Origin: Corynebacterium suedekumii
GTDB taxonomy: Bacteria; Actinomycetota; Actinomycetes; Mycobacteriales; Mycobacteriaceae
Direction of reading: 5' to 3'
Length of the DNA: 64,000 nucleotides
Assembly (NCBI RefSeq): GCF_030252185.1
Contig: NZ_CP126970.1
Location: 248,001-312,000, forward strand
The notes below the pieces were generated by a model, which saw only the letters and a list, made by a program, of their open reading frames with translations, had not been told where the DNA came from and ran no database searches. Each line of letters begins with the position of its first letter. Position 1 is the first letter of the stretch. The position numbers and the translations under genes were made by a program. Shown piece by piece: positions 48,467-60,873 of this stretch.

Positions 48467-49156
48467 CTACAGCACCTGCTGGGCCAGCATCACGGCTGCG
48501 ACGCACATCATCGCGCCGCCGGCCACCCCGGTGAGCAGGCGCGACGCCCGTTCCGACCCGGCCAGCAACCGCCCGGCGAACACCCCGAGAAGTGCGTAGA
48601 CCGTCATCGCGGTCACGATGAATACGCAGCCCAGGACCACCATCTGACCGGCGATCGGCCAGTCACCTGCCGCCACGAACTGCGGCAACAGGGCGATGAA
48701 CAGCATGAGGCCCTTGGGGTTGAGCCCGCTGACGGCGGCACCCCGGGCCACCGTCCGTCCCTCCGTCATCCACCGGACCCTCGTGTGTTCGAGGGTCGTC
48801 ACCGCGTGACCGCCCCCGAGGGGTTCCCCGGGAGCCTCGTCCGCCATCGTGACGGCGACGGGGCCGGAGCGGGCGCTGTGGAACATGGACCAGCCGATGC
48901 GGAGTAGAACAAGGGCACCGAGGACCGTCACCACGGTGAGCAGGGCGGGGTGGCGAGCGACCAGGGCGCCGAGGCCGGCGGCGACGACGATCGTCAGCCC
49001 GAGATAGCCGGCCCCGAGGCCGGCGAGGGCGGGGAGGATGGGGCGGCGTCGGAAAGCGGCGCCGAGCACGAACGCCCAGTCGGGGCCGGGGGTGCAGACC
49101 AGGAGGAGGCTGACCGCCCAGAAGCTCATGAGGTTCACGATGTCCATGGCGGTCAT
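48467..49156 (-). CDS. LysE/RhtB-family amino acid exporter
   Basis: 229 residues with five to six membrane helices: FWAVSLLLVCTPGPDWAFVLGAAF (the CTPGPD signature of the LysE family), PALAGLGAGYLGLTIVVAAGLGA, ARGAAVSGLNPKGLMLFIALLPQFV and three C-terminal helices. It exports amino acids; which one is unknown. The divergent Lrp gene probably controls it, as in lysE-lysG or brnFE-lrp arrangements. ATG 49156 is taken; ATG 49147 and ATG 49204 (the latter with GCAGGA near it) are alternatives. Confidence 0.87.
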   Translation of the reverse strand: MTAMDIVNLMSFWAVSLLLVCTPGPDWAFVLGAAFRRRPILPALAGLGAGYLGLTIVVAAGLGALVARHPALLTVVTVLGALVLLRIGWSMFHSARSGPVAVTMADEAPGEPLGGGHAVTTLEHTRVRWMTEGRTVARGAAVSGLNPKGLMLFIALLPQFVAAGDWPIAGQMVVLGCVFIVTAMTVYALLGVFAGRLLAGSERASRLLTGVAGGAMMCVAAVMLAQQVL

Positions 49157-49244
49157 CGTGCCCCGGCCCGCCGGATCCGGGAAGCCCACGACCGAAACGT
49201 GCATTCCTGCGATCAACGTGGGGACATGTGCAAGAATCTGTCAC

Positions 49245-49706
49245 ATGGACGCCATCGACCGGATCATTCTGTCAGCGATGCAGGACAATGCGCGCATCAC
49301 CGCCGCGGAACTGGCCCATCTGACCGGCGCCTCCTCCTCGACGTGCCTGCGCCGGCTCCGGGCGCTGCGCCGGGAGGGGGTGATCACCGGCTTTCACACG
49401 CATCTGGATCCGGCGGCCGTCGGTTACGGGACCCAGGTCATCGCCTTCATCACCCTCGAACGGGAGGACCGCGCGACCGTCGCCGCCCTGGAGGACGGGC
49501 TGGCGGCACTGCCCCAGGTCATCGACGCGGAGCGGCTGTTCGGCGACCCGGACTTCCTCGTCCGCGTCATCGCCGAGGACCTGGCCGCCTACCAGCGTTT
49601 CCGCGACGAGCACCTGTCGGAGCTGCCCGGGGTCTCCCGGATCACCTCGACGCTGGTCATGCGGACGATCGTGGAGAACCGCGCCCTGCCCATCCCGCCC
49701 GTCTAG
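49245..49706 (+). CDS. Lrp/AsnC-family transcriptional regulator
   Basis: 153 residues: N-terminal helix-turn-helix (MDAIDRIILSAMQDNARITAAELAHLTGASSSTCLRRLRALRREGVITGF) and C-terminal RAM domain with GYGTQVIAFITLE, LPQVIDAERLFGDPDFLVRVIAEDLAAYQRF and GVSRITSTLVMRTIVEN. Senses an amino acid and controls transport or metabolism. Divergent from the LysE-type exporter with 88 bp between chosen starts, which it likely regulates. Its stop overlaps that of the convergent membrane protein gene by 3 bp. Confidence 0.92.
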   Translation: MDAIDRIILSAMQDNARITAAELAHLTGASSSTCLRRLRALRREGVITGFHTHLDPAAVGYGTQVIAFITLEREDRATVAALEDGLAALPQVIDAERLFGDPDFLVRVIAEDLAAYQRFRDEHLSELPGVSRITSTLVMRTIVENRALPIPPV

Positions 49707-50404
49707 ACCACGACCATCCACACCGCGACCTGGTGGACCGCCGCTGCGACGATCGTCGCGGTGTGGAAGTGCTCGTGGTAGCCGATGACGCGGGCGTCAC
49801 GGCCCGGCCAGCGGAACCCGTACATGAGGGCGCCGGCGGAGTAGATGAGGCCGCCGGCGAACAGCAGCCACACCACGGCCGGGCCGGCGGAGCTCCACAG
49901 CTCGGGGATCAGCGGCACGATGAGCCAGCCGAGGATGAGGTAGACGGCCACACCGAGCCAGCGTGGGTGCCGCATCCACACGAGGTTGAGCACCACACCG
50001 ATGAGCGCGCCCGTCCAGGCGGCGCTGAGCATCCAAGTCGCCTGCGTGGGCGAGAGGATGATGAGGCACAGCGGGGTGTAGGTCGCGGCGATGAACACGG
50101 CGATGGTGGCGTGGTCGGCGCGGCGCCACCACTGGACGGTGCGGCGGTGCCGCCAGGGTCCGAGGTGGTAGGCGGCGGAGACGCCGAAGAGGAGAACGAC
50201 GCCGACGGCGTAGACGGTGACGCCGAGGGCCTGCCCCCAGGGCAGGGTCATCCAGGCGACGGTGGAGAGGACGGAGCCGCCGACGACGGAGAGGACGGCC
50301 GCGAAGAAGTGGAACCAGCCGCGGGTGACGGGCCGGGGGCCGCGGTCGAGGACCCGGCGGGTCAGCTCGACGACCGGTTCATCGTCGTGGATCTTGTGTT
50401 TCAT
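49703..50404 (-). CDS. Hemolysin III / PAQR-family membrane protein
   Basis: 233 residues with seven predicted helices. PAQR-family histidines and polar residues appear as SAAYHLGPW (helix 2 region), RADHATIAVFIAATYTPLC and GYHEHFHTATIVAAAVHQVAVW. Family members are Zn-binding membrane hydrolase-like proteins; the name hemolysin is historical and no toxicity is implied. GAGGA lies a few bases before ATG 50404. Confidence 0.88.
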   Translation of the reverse strand: MKHKIHDDEPVVELTRRVLDRGPRPVTRGWFHFFAAVLSVVGGSVLSTVAWMTLPWGQALGVTVYAVGVVLLFGVSAAYHLGPWRHRRTVQWWRRADHATIAVFIAATYTPLCLIILSPTQATWMLSAAWTGALIGVVLNLVWMRHPRWLGVAVYLILGWLIVPLIPELWSSAGPAVVWLLFAGGLIYSAGALMYGFRWPGRDARVIGYHEHFHTATIVAAAVHQVAVWMVVV

Positions 50405-50480
50405 CTATCCTCATTCACGGACACATAACCTACGGTTGCGTAAGTTCCGTTCCACTCTACGCTTCCCCACGAGACGACGA

Positions 50481-50506
50481 CAGCCTCCACCCGGAGGTGG
50501 AGGCTG
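50481..50506. terminator. Terminator between the PAQR gene promoter region and purL
   Basis: CAGCCTCCACC-CGGA-GGTGGAGGCTG, an 11-bp perfect stem, about 30 bp past the purL stop on the minus strand. Confidence 0.7.
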
Positions 50507-50528
50507 AGCGTGCGTGCTGAGCGTGCGT
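50503..50528. repeat. 13-bp tandem duplication at the purL 3' end
   Basis: GCTGAGCGTGCGT occurs twice head to tail, between the terminator stem and the purL stop. Probably a replication slippage product. Confidence 0.8.
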
Positions 50529-50534
50529 CGGGCG

Positions 50535-52811
<2,277 letters not shown>

Positions 52812-52824
52812 GTGTGGCAGTCTC

Positions 52825-53496
52825 CTAGGCGGCGATCGTCCCGATGGCGGACAGGAACATTCCCAGGCCGTCGGTCGACGGGCCGGTGAGGGCCTCGACG
52901 GCGTGCTCGGGGTGCGGCATGAGGCCGACGATGCGGCCGGTCGGGTCGGTCACGCCGGCGATGGCGTTGAGGGAGCCGTTGTAGTTGTCGGTGTAGCGGA
53001 AGACCACGCGGCCCTCCCCCTCCAGCTGCTCGATGGTCTCCGGGGCGGCCTGGAAGCGGCCCTCGCCGTGCTTGGCGGGGATGAGGACCTTCTGACCGGC
53101 CTCGTACCCGGAGGTCCACGCGGTGTCGGCGTTGACCACCTCGAGGTAGGTGTCGGTGCAGTGGAAGTGCAGACCCTGGTTGCGGGTCAGGGCGCCGGGC
53201 AGCAGGCGGGCCTCGGTGAGGACCTGGAAGCCGTTGCAGATGCCCAGGACGGGCATGCCCTTACCGGCGGCGTCGATGACGGAGCGCATGACCGGGGCCA
53301 GCGCCGAGATCGCGCCGGAGCGCAGGTAGTCACCGTAGGAGAAGCCACCGGGGATGACGACGGCGTCGACGCCGCGCAGGTCGGCGTCGGCGTGCCAGAG
53401 GTCGACGACCTCGGCGCCGGCGATGCGGACGGCGCGGGCCGCGTCGACGTCGTCAAGCGTGCCGGGGAACGTGATGACCCCGATCTTCGCGGTCAC
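52825..53496 (-). CDS. purQ: Phosphoribosylformylglycinamidine synthase subunit PurQ
   Basis: 223-residue class I glutamine amidotransferase: nucleophile in [14 protein letters not shown], catalytic His/Glu in MPHPEHAVE near the C-terminus, and [13 protein letters not shown]. Supplies ammonia to PurL. The GTG start overlaps the purS stop by 4 bp (GTGA). Confidence 0.97.
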   Translation of the reverse strand: MTAKIGVITFPGTLDDVDAARAVRIAGAEVVDLWHADADLRGVDAVVIPGGFSYGDYLRSGAISALAPVMRSVIDAAGKGMPVLGICNGFQVLTEARLLPGALTRNQGLHFHCTDTYLEVVNADTAWTSGYEAGQKVLIPAKHGEGRFQAAPETIEQLEGEGRVVFRYTDNYNGSLNAIAGVTDPTGRIVGLMPHPEHAVEALTGPSTDGLGMFLSAIGTIAA

Positions 53497-53738
53497 TGCG
53501 CGACCTCCACACCCACGACCTCGAAGTCCTCGATGACGGTGTTCGCGAGCAGCGTCTCTGCGACCTTCTCCAGGTCAGCGGCGCTGACGGAGTCGTCGAC
53601 CTCCAGCTCGAAGCGCTTGCCCTGACGGACATCGCTGACACCGGTGACGCCGATGCGCCCCAGGGCGCGGTGGACGGCCTGACCCTGGGGGTCGAGGATC
53701 TCCGCCTTCGGCATGACATTCACAACTACACGGGCCAC
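53493..53738 (-). CDS. purS: Phosphoribosylformylglycinamidine synthase subunit PurS
   Basis: 81 residues: [41 protein letters not shown] and a C-terminal [10 protein letters not shown], the complete PurS family pattern. Bridges PurL and PurQ. First gene of the operon; GTG 53738 with AAGGGA about 6 nt upstream. Confidence 0.96.
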   Translation of the reverse strand: MARVVVNVMPKAEILDPQGQAVHRALGRIGVTGVSDVRQGKRFELEVDDSVSAADLEKVAETLLANTVIEDFEVVGVEVAQ

Positions 53739-53933
53739 AGTATTCCCTTATCTTCGCCGTCATTGGTCGGGCTTCAGTCTAGCCCCTCGCCGCCCGGGGC
53801 CTGTAGTCCGTGAATCCGGGTGAACCCCCCGGTGACGGCGAGATGAATTCTCCCGCCCCGCCCGGCGGCACCCATGCGGAGAGAGTTAAGTGTCTGAGAG
53901 TAGTCATAGTTCTCAACCCGAAGGTCTCCCGTC

Positions 53934-56482
53934 ATGTCCCCTCACCCCCATCGCGTGCTCGTCGTGGCCACCACGCTCACCCTCGCCGCGGCCGCCACCC
54001 CCGCGCTGGCCGCCGTCGACGGCTCGAACGTCGTCATCTCCGAGGTCTACGGTGGTGGCGGCAACAGCCGCTCCGTCTTCACCAGCGACTTCGTCGAGCT
54101 GTACAACCCCACCAGCGCGCCCGTCGACGTCACCGGCTGGCAGATCCGCCAGCAGTCCGCCGCCGGCAACACCGGCACGACGCACACGCTGACCGGTGTG
54201 GTCCCCGCCGGCGGCCACCTGCTCATCCAGGGCGCGGCCGGCACCAACAGCCCCGCGCCGCTGCCCACCCCGGACGATGCGGGCACCTTCAACTTCTCCG
54301 GCACGCAGGCCTCCGCCGTGCTTGTCGACGCCGCCGGGGTCACCGTCGACCTCCTCGGCTGGGGTTCCGCCGTCAACGTCGAGACCGCCCCCGCGCCCGC
54401 GACGACGAACGCCACCTCCGTCCAGCGCCTCGACCCGGCAGTGGACACCGACGACAACTCCGCGGACTTCCACGTCGCCGCCCCGACCCCGACCAACTCC
54501 GGTGGGCAGGCCCCGGTTGACCCGGAGGAGCCGGTCGATCCCGTGGACCCTGAGGTGCCCGTCGAACCCGGCGCGACCGTGAGCATCGCCGAGATCCAGG
54601 GCACCGGCACCGCGACCCCGCTGGCCGGGCAGACCGTCACCACCGAGGGCGTGGTCACCGGTGTCTACGAGGAAGGCGGGCGCAACGGCTTCTACCTGCA
54701 GACCCCGGGCACCGGCGGGCAGGCCCAGACCGCCGGCGACGCCTCCCACGGCATCTTCGTCTACCTGGGTAACCGCAGCGACTACCCACGGATCGGCGAC
54801 TCCCTCATCGTCACCGGCCAGGCCGGCGAGCACTACGACATGACCCACCGTTCACCCCGACGATCACCGTCCCGGACACCGCCTTCGCCCCGGTCACCCC
54901 GGTCGAGTTCGAGCACCTGCCCGCGGGTGACGAGGTCCGTGAGGCCCACGAATCGATGCTCGTCCTGCCCACCGGCGCCCACACGGTGACCGACAACGAC
55001 GGGCTCAACACCTACGGCGAGATCGGCCTGGCCCCCGGTACCGAACCCTTCCGCCAGCCGACCGACGTCCACGCCCCCGACACCGACCCGGCCTCTCCGG
55101 TTCAGCAGCTCGCCGCCGAGCAGGCCGCCCAGCTGGTCACCCTCGATGACGGCCGCACGCGCAACTACCTCACCGGCGACCAGGCCACCCCGCTACCCTA
55201 TGTCGCCCAGGACGGCGCCCCCGCCACCCCGGTCCGTACCGGCGCGGCCGTGACCTTCCAGCACCCGGTGGTCGTCCACTTCGACCACGACCTGTGGCGC
55301 TACCAGCCCACCACCCCGGTCACCGGCCACACCTCCGGCGCCGACCTGCCCATCACCTGGGAGGACACCCGCGCCGCCGAGGTCGGGGCCATGTCGCAGG
55401 TGGGCGGCGACTACTCGCTGGCCTCCTTCAACGTCCTCAACTACTTCACCACCCTCGGTGAGTCCGAGGCCGGCTGCCGGGCCTACACCGACATGCACGG
55501 CCAGCCGGTCGGCGCGCGCAACTGCGACGTCCGCGGCGCCTTCACCCCGGAGGCCTTCCGCGACCAGCAGGCCAAGATCGTCGCCGCCGTCAACGAACTC
55601 GACGTCGACGTCCTCGGCCTGGAGGAGATCGAGAACACCGCCGCACTCACCGGCGATCCTGCCCGCCGCGACGAGGCGCTCTCCGCGCTTGTCGACGCCC
55701 TCAACACCCACGCCGGCACCACCCGCTGGGCGTACGTCCCGTCCCCGGCGCAGGTGGGCACCGACGAGGACAAAATCCGCGTTGGCTTCATCTACAACCC
55801 GGGCACCGTCGAACCCGTCGGCGAGTCCCGCATCTTCGACGACGCCCGCTTCACCGGCACCGCCCGCCAGCCCCTGGCCCAGGAGTTCACCCCCGTCGGC
55901 GGTGAGCATGAGTCCTTCGTCGCCGTGGTCAACCACTTCAAGTCCAAGGGATCGGTGAGCAACGGCGACGCCGACACCGGCGACGGCCAGGGCAACAACG
56001 CCACCGTCCGCGCCAACCAGTCCCAGGCCCTCCTCGAGCACCTCGGCGACCAGGCCGACTGGGCCGACAGGCCCGTCTTCCTCATCGGCGACCTCAACTC
56101 CTACTCCCGCGAGACGGCCGTGGCCGTCCTGGAAAACGCCGGCTACACCAACCTCGCCGCAGCCCACGACCCGGAGGCCACCACCTACCAGTTCAGTGGC
56201 CTGCTCGGCTCCCTCGACCACACCCTGGGCAACGCCGCCGCCACCGAGCGCACCGTCGACGCTGACGTGTGGAACATCAACGCCGACGAGTCGGTCATCT
56301 ACGAGTACTCCCGCCGCAACTACAACGCGGTCGACTTCTACGCTGACGACTACTTCCGTTCCTCCGACCACGATCCAGTCAAGGTCGGTTTCACGCTGCG
56401 CACCACCGGTGAACCGACCCCGGATGAGCCCGAGCCGTCCGAGGGTGTCTCCTCCGGCTCGTCCTTCGGCCTGTCCTCCTAG
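53934..56482 (+). pseudogene. Secreted ExeM/NucH-type extracellular nuclease, frameshifted
   Basis: Signal peptide MSPHPHRVLVVATTLTLAAAATPALA, a lamin-tail domain (VVISEVYGGGGNSRS..DFVELYNPTSAPVDVTGWQI), an OB-like region (VTTEGVVTGVYEEGGRNGFYLQTPG) and then the endonuclease/exonuclease/phosphatase domain: SLASFNVLNYFT, VLGLEEIEN, VNHFKSKG, IGDLNSYSRE and SSDHDPV. Similarity changes frame between 54844 and 54853; adding one base joins them into about 849 residues. The C-terminus (PEPSEGVSSGSSFGLSS) has no membrane anchor or sorting signal, so the enzyme would be released. It would degrade extracellular DNA for nutrient use. The frameshift may be real or artefactual. Confidence 0.85.
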
Positions 56483-56501
56483 GTACTCCCGGACACAGAG
56501 A

Positions 56502-56533
56502 CAACCGCCCGGCACCAGTGGTGCCGGGCGGTT
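56502..56533. terminator. Bidirectional terminator between nuclease and peroxidase genes
   Basis: AACCGCCCGGCACCA and its complement, with a minimal loop at CAGTG, are followed by TTTCTTCG. It lies between convergent stops. Confidence 0.85.
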
Positions 56534-56548
56534 TCTTCGTTCTGTGTA

Positions 56549-57043
56549 CTACTTCGGCAGGTTGAGCTCGATGAGCTCCACGACCTCGGAAGCCTCCGGC
56601 TCCACCTTCGGCCGGATGCGGGCGATGACCTCGCCGGTGGGGGCGATGAGGAACTTCTCGAAGTTCCACTCCACCTCCCCCGCCGTCCCGTCCGTGTCCT
56701 CCACTCGGGTCAGTTCCCTGTACAGCGGGTGGGCGTGCTCGCCGTTGACCTCGAGCTTGTGCAGCAGCGGGAAGGTGACCCCGAACTCCTGCTTGGTGAA
56801 GTCCGCGATGTCCTGGTCCGACCCCGGCTCCTGCTCGTTGAACTGGTTGCAGGGCGCGCCGATGACGGCCAGGCCGCGGTCACCGTAGGTGTCCTGGAGT
56901 TTCTGCAGCCCCTCATACTGCGGGGTCAGCCCACACTCGGAGGCGGTGTTGACCAGGAGAATGAGGTTGTCGGGGGCGACCTCCCCCAGAGTGGTCTCGG
57001 TGCCGTTGTTGAGGTCGACGGGAATGGTCAGCAGATTCGTCAT
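56549..57043 (-). CDS. Glutathione peroxidase-fold thiol peroxidase
   Basis: 164 residues. Peroxidatic Cys37 in VNTASECGLTPQYEGLQKL, the Gln-containing GAPCNQFNEQEPGS and the Trp-containing VEWNFEKFLIAPTG form the GPx catalytic set; a Cys replaces selenocysteine. Actinobacterial members normally use thioredoxin or mycoredoxin rather than glutathione. The second conserved Cys (PCNQF) may be resolving. Single gene, downstream of the DUF2334 gene on the same strand. Confidence 0.93.
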   Translation of the reverse strand: MTNLLTIPVDLNNGTETTLGEVAPDNLILLVNTASECGLTPQYEGLQKLQDTYGDRGLAVIGAPCNQFNEQEPGSDQDIADFTKQEFGVTFPLLHKLEVNGEHAHPLYRELTRVEDTDGTAGEVEWNFEKFLIAPTGEVIARIRPKVEPEASEVVELIELNLPK

Positions 57044-57063
57044 GCCGCCCAGGGTAGCCCCGA

Positions 57064-57747
57064 TCAGTCGGCGATGACGTCGCGGTAGTCGCCCAGGACC
57101 GCACCGTGGTCGGCGGCCGCCAACGCCGCGCGGAGGAAGTCCTGCGCCACCTTCTTCTCACCCAGGTTGCGCCCCGAGATGGACAGGCGGATCGTGTTGC
57201 CTCTCGACGCACCGCGCTCAGCGGCCCTGATGATGTTGCGCCGCCACCACTTCGCCGCACCGAAACCCTCACCCACCGACAGATTGCGGCACTGGTGGAA
57301 GGTGCCGTGCTCCAGGTCATGCAGCCCGCGTGTCGACGCCGCCAACACGAACCCGTACTCCGGCAACGCCTCGAGCGTGCCCGGCGACAACCGCCACCGC
57401 GGCGGGGCGAAAATGTCCGGGGTGATCCCGATCCGGGTCATCTGCCGGGTCGAGCCGGCCAGCCGCAGCCGCGCCTCATGGGCACCGAGCGTGGCGAACT
57501 CCGCCCGCCGACCCTGCGCCGCCTGATCAAAACCGTTGAGGATCATCGCCCGGCCACCCTCCTGCTGGGCCAGCAACCAGTCCCGGGTCGTGGCGTCCTT
57601 GGCCAGGTGCCAGTTGCCGTCAATATGGGGTGCGACCAGCAACGAGACCGGGATCCCCTCGGTGTCGAGGGCGTCGACCATCTCCGCCACTGCTCCCCTG
57701 GTCTCGGAGAAAATACTGGAGATCGATACCAGGAGGCGGCCACGCAT
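57064..57747 (-). CDS. DUF2334 polysaccharide deacetylase-like protein
   Basis: 227 residues: LLVSISSIFSETRGAVAEMVDALDTEGIPVSLLVAPHIDGNWHLAKD at the N-terminus, ILNGFDQAA, AGSTRQMTRIGITPDIFAPPRWRLSPGTLEALPEYGF and a C-terminal LRAALAAADHG. The order is that of DUF2334, a distorted NodB-like TIM barrel. Metal-binding D/H residues are not all obvious (SISSIF replaces the usual D-D), so activity is uncertain. GATAAT (57760-57755) ends 7 nt before ATG 57747, suggesting a leaderless start. The frame is open far upstream only because it shadows the peptidase gene. Confidence 0.78.
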   Translation of the reverse strand: MRGRLLVSISSIFSETRGAVAEMVDALDTEGIPVSLLVAPHIDGNWHLAKDATTRDWLLAQQEGGRAMILNGFDQAAQGRRAEFATLGAHEARLRLAGSTRQMTRIGITPDIFAPPRWRLSPGTLEALPEYGFVLAASTRGLHDLEHGTFHQCRNLSVGEGFGAAKWWRRNIIRAAERGASRGNTIRLSISGRNLGEKKVAQDFLRAALAAADHGAVLGDYRDVIAD

Positions 57748-57791
57748 AGGGGGGATTATCTCACGGCCGGGCGGGGCTGTCGCGGCGAGAC

Positions 57792-59909
57792 CTACTCGGT
57801 CCGCCCGCCACCGGAAGTGTGGATGGTCCACGCGTACTCGAACGCGGTCTGGTGCCAGCGGGCGTAGCGGCCGGAGACGCCGCCGTGGCCGGCGGACATC
57901 TCGGTCTTGAGCAGGAACTCGCCACCGGTGGCCACCTCGCGTAGCCGGGCGATCCACTTGGCGGGTTCGACGTAGAGGACGCGGGTGTCGTTGATGGAGG
58001 TGACGGCGAGGATGTCGGGGTAGTCCTTGGCCTCGACGTTCTCGTAGGGGGCGTAGGAGGCCATGTACTCGTAGACCGCCGGGTCGTGGAAGGGGTCGCC
58101 CCATTCGTCCCACTCGGTGACGGTGAGCGGCAGTTCGGGTTTGAGCATGGAGGTCAGCGGGTCGACGAAGGGGACGATGGCCTGGATGCCGGCGAAGCGG
58201 TCGCCGGCGAGGTTGGCCACCGCGCCCATGAGCATGCCACCGGCGGAGCCGCCTTCGGCGACGAGCCGGTCCGAGGCCGTCAGGCCGGTGGCGATGAGTT
58301 CGTCGGCGCAGGCGATGAAGTCGGTGAAGGTGTTCTTCTTGGTCAGCTGCTTGCCGTTGTCGTACCAGCCGCGGCCCATTTCGCCACCGCCGCGGACGTG
58401 GGCGACGGCGAAGATCATGCCACGGTCCATGACGGAGAGGCGGGAGATGGAGAAGCCCGGGTCGATGCTCGATTCGTAGGAGCCGTAGCCGTAGAGGACA
58501 CACCCGCGGGGTGAGGTGAGGTCGAGGTCGGCGCGGTGGACCACGGAGATGGGTACCTGTTCGCCGTCGGGGGCGGTGGCCCAGAGGCGGTAGGCGGTGT
58601 AGTCCTCGCGGTTGTAGCCGCCGCGGACCTCCTGCTCCTTGAGCAGGGTGCGTTCGCCGGTGGCGACGCGGTAGTCGTAGAGGCGGGCGGGGGTGGTGAA
58701 GGAGCCGTAGGACAGGCGGATGACGGGGGCATCCCATTCGGGGTTGCCGGAGGAGCCGGCGGTGTAGAGCTCTTCGTCGAACTTGAGCTCGGTGAACTGG
58801 CCGTAACCACCGTCCACCAGTTCCATGATGGACAGGCGTCCGATGGCGCCGCGTCGATAGGCGGCGACGATGAAGTCGCGGTAGGTGTCCACGCCCTCGA
58901 TGCGCACCTCGTCGGAGTGGGGGATGAGGACGTGGAGGTCCCGCAGCGGCGGCAACGTGTCCACGCTGCACTCCCCCACCTCGAAGTTCGGCCCTGTCGC
59001 GTTGTGGGTGACCACCCAGCGGCTCTCGCCGCCGACGACGGCGTGGTCGACGGAGTACTCGACGCCGGACTCGCGGGGCCACAGGACGCGGAACTCGCCC
59101 TCGGGGTTGTCCAGCTCGAGGACGCGGGTCTCGGAGGTGATCTTGGAGGCGGCCTCGATGATGAGGTAGGTCTCGCAGCGGGTGACGCCGACGCCGGTGA
59201 AGAAGTGCTCGTCGTCCTCGCGGTAGACACACACGTCCTCGGACGGGTCGGTGCCGATGCGGTGGCGCCACACGGTGTCGGGCCGCCATGCCTCGTCGAC
59301 GCGCTGGTAGAACAGGTGCTCCTCGCCGGCCCAGGTCGCGCCGTAGAAGACGTCCGTGAGGTGGTCGTCGAGCAGCTCGCCGGTCTCCAGGTCCTTGACG
59401 TGGAGGTCGAAGCGTTCGTCGCCGGCGGTGTCCACGGAGTAGGCGAGGTAGCGGCCGGAGGTGGTGACGCTGGAGGCGCCGAGGGAGAAGAACTCGTAGC
59501 CCTCGGCCAGCTCGTTGAGGTCGAGGAGGATCTGCTCGCCCTCCACCTCGCCGTCCTCGGGGATGACGGGGGCGACCCACGGGTCCTGGCCCTCGGACAC
59601 GGGGATGCGGCAGCTCAGGCCGTAGTTCTTCCCCTCGATGGTGCGGCCGTAGTACCAGTAGTCACCGGCGCGGACGGGGACGGACATGTCCGTCTCCTTG
59701 ATGCGGGACTTGATCTCGGTGTAGATCGTCTCCGTGAGGTCGGCGATGTCCGCGGTCTGCTGCTCGGTGTAGGCGTTCTCCGCCTCGAGGTAGGCGATCG
59801 TCTCGGCCGACTCCTTGTCGCGCAGCCACTCGTAGTTGTCGGTGAAGGAGTGCCCGTGGAATTCACGGACGATCGGCGTGCGGGGTGCGACAGGGGGCTG
59901 CAGAGTCAT
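57792..59909 (-). CDS. S9-family oligopeptidase (oligopeptidase B-like)
   Basis: 705 residues: an N-terminal seven-bladed propeller (YEWLRDKESAETIAYLEAENAYTEQQTADI through about residue 410) and a C-terminal alpha/beta hydrolase domain. The catalytic Ser is in AEGGSAGGMLMG, the His in MSAGHGGVSGRY, and HVRGGGEMGRGWYDNGK and YGSYESSIDPGF are oligopeptidase B-typical. Cleaves short peptides after basic residues; no signal peptide, so cytoplasmic. TACAGT (59923-59918) lies 8 nt before ATG 59909 (leaderless). purC is upstream on the same strand. Confidence 0.93.
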   Translation of the reverse strand: MTLQPPVAPRTPIVREFHGHSFTDNYEWLRDKESAETIAYLEAENAYTEQQTADIADLTETIYTEIKSRIKETDMSVPVRAGDYWYYGRTIEGKNYGLSCRIPVSEGQDPWVAPVIPEDGEVEGEQILLDLNELAEGYEFFSLGASSVTTSGRYLAYSVDTAGDERFDLHVKDLETGELLDDHLTDVFYGATWAGEEHLFYQRVDEAWRPDTVWRHRIGTDPSEDVCVYREDDEHFFTGVGVTRCETYLIIEAASKITSETRVLELDNPEGEFRVLWPRESGVEYSVDHAVVGGESRWVVTHNATGPNFEVGECSVDTLPPLRDLHVLIPHSDEVRIEGVDTYRDFIVAAYRRGAIGRLSIMELVDGGYGQFTELKFDEELYTAGSSGNPEWDAPVIRLSYGSFTTPARLYDYRVATGERTLLKEQEVRGGYNREDYTAYRLWATAPDGEQVPISVVHRADLDLTSPRGCVLYGYGSYESSIDPGFSISRLSVMDRGMIFAVAHVRGGGEMGRGWYDNGKQLTKKNTFTDFIACADELIATGLTASDRLVAEGGSAGGMLMGAVANLAGDRFAGIQAIVPFVDPLTSMLKPELPLTVTEWDEWGDPFHDPAVYEYMASYAPYENVEAKDYPDILAVTSINDTRVLYVEPAKWIARLREVATGGEFLLKTEMSAGHGGVSGRYARWHQTAFEYAWTIHTSGGGRTE

Positions 59910-59935
59910 GGCACCCCACTGTAGTCACCGCCCGA

Positions 59936-60829
59936 TCAGACGCAGCAGCCGACCCAGCGGGCGAACTTCTGCCCGGACAACCGCTCGTAGGCCTCGATGT
60001 AGCGCTCGCGGGTCGCCTCGACGACGGAGCCGGGCAGGGCCGGCGGCGGGGTGGTGTCGTCGACGTTCCAGCCGGACTTCGGGCTGGTCAGCCAGTTGCG
60101 CACGTACTGCTTGTCAAAGCTGGGCTGGACCTTGCCCACCTCGTAGGAGTCGGCCGGCCAGTAGCGGGAGGAGTCGGGGGTGAGCACCTCGTCGGCGAGC
60201 ACGAGGGTGCCGTCGGCGTCGAGGCCGAACTCGAACTTGGTGTCGGCGAGGATGATCCCCTTCGACTCTGCGAGGGCGGCGGCCTCGGAGTAGATCCGCA
60301 GGGTGGCGTCGCGCAGCTCGTTCGCCCGGGTCTCCCCGAGCTTCTCGACGACCGCGTCAAAGCTGACGTTCTCGTCGTGGTCACCGAGCTCCGCCTTCGT
60401 GGCGGGGGTGAAGATCGGCTCGGGCAGCCTGGAGGCCTCCACGAGCCCGGCGGGCAGCTCGATGCCGCAGACGGTGCCGGACTCCTTGTACTCCTTGAGG
60501 CCGGAGCCGGTGAGGTAGCCGCGGGCCACGCACTCGAAGGGCAGCATCTTCAGCTTCTTCACCACCAGCGCACGGCCGAGGACCTCCTCGGGGATCCGTG
60601 GATCGTCCGCGGGCCCGGCGAGGTGGTTGGGGAAGTCGATGGCGTCGAAGAAGAAGACGCTCATCGCGGTGAGCACCCGCCCCTTGTCCGGGATCTCGGG
60701 ATCCAGGATGTGGTCGTAGGCGGAGATACGGTCGGAGACCACCATCAGCAGGGTCTCATCGTCCACCTCGTAGATCTCGCGGACCTTGCCCGCGGAGAGG
60801 TGGTTGTACTCGGACAGCTCAGGACGCAT
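59936..60829 (-). CDS. purC: Phosphoribosylaminoimidazole-succinocarboxamide synthase
   Basis: 297 residues: [71 protein letters not shown] and [31 protein letters not shown] are SAICAR synthase hallmarks. Joins CAIR and aspartate with ATP. TACACT (60843-60838) lies 8 nt before ATG 60829, a leaderless start. Located after purB on the same strand. Confidence 0.97.
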   Translation of the reverse strand: MRPELSEYNHLSAGKVREIYEVDDETLLMVVSDRISAYDHILDPEIPDKGRVLTAMSVFFFDAIDFPNHLAGPADDPRIPEEVLGRALVVKKLKMLPFECVARGYLTGSGLKEYKESGTVCGIELPAGLVEASRLPEPIFTPATKAELGDHDENVSFDAVVEKLGETRANELRDATLRIYSEAAALAESKGIILADTKFEFGLDADGTLVLADEVLTPDSSRYWPADSYEVGKVQPSFDKQYVRNWLTSPKSGWNVDDTTPPPALPGSVVEATRERYIEAYERLSGQKFARWVGCCV

Positions 60830-60873
60830 GAGAATGGAGTGTAGACCCGCCGGTGGTGGTTGGGAAATGCTGG

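Noticed and set aside
56405..56482. Sortase signal or membrane anchor at the nuclease C-terminus
   Set aside because: The end is Ser/Gly/Glu-rich with no LPxTG, hydrophobic span or basic tail.
57748..59580. Upstream extension of the DUF2334 frame through the peptidase gene
   Set aside because: Arg/Pro-rich shadow in another frame of the S9 peptidase; the real start is ATG 57747 beside a -10 box.
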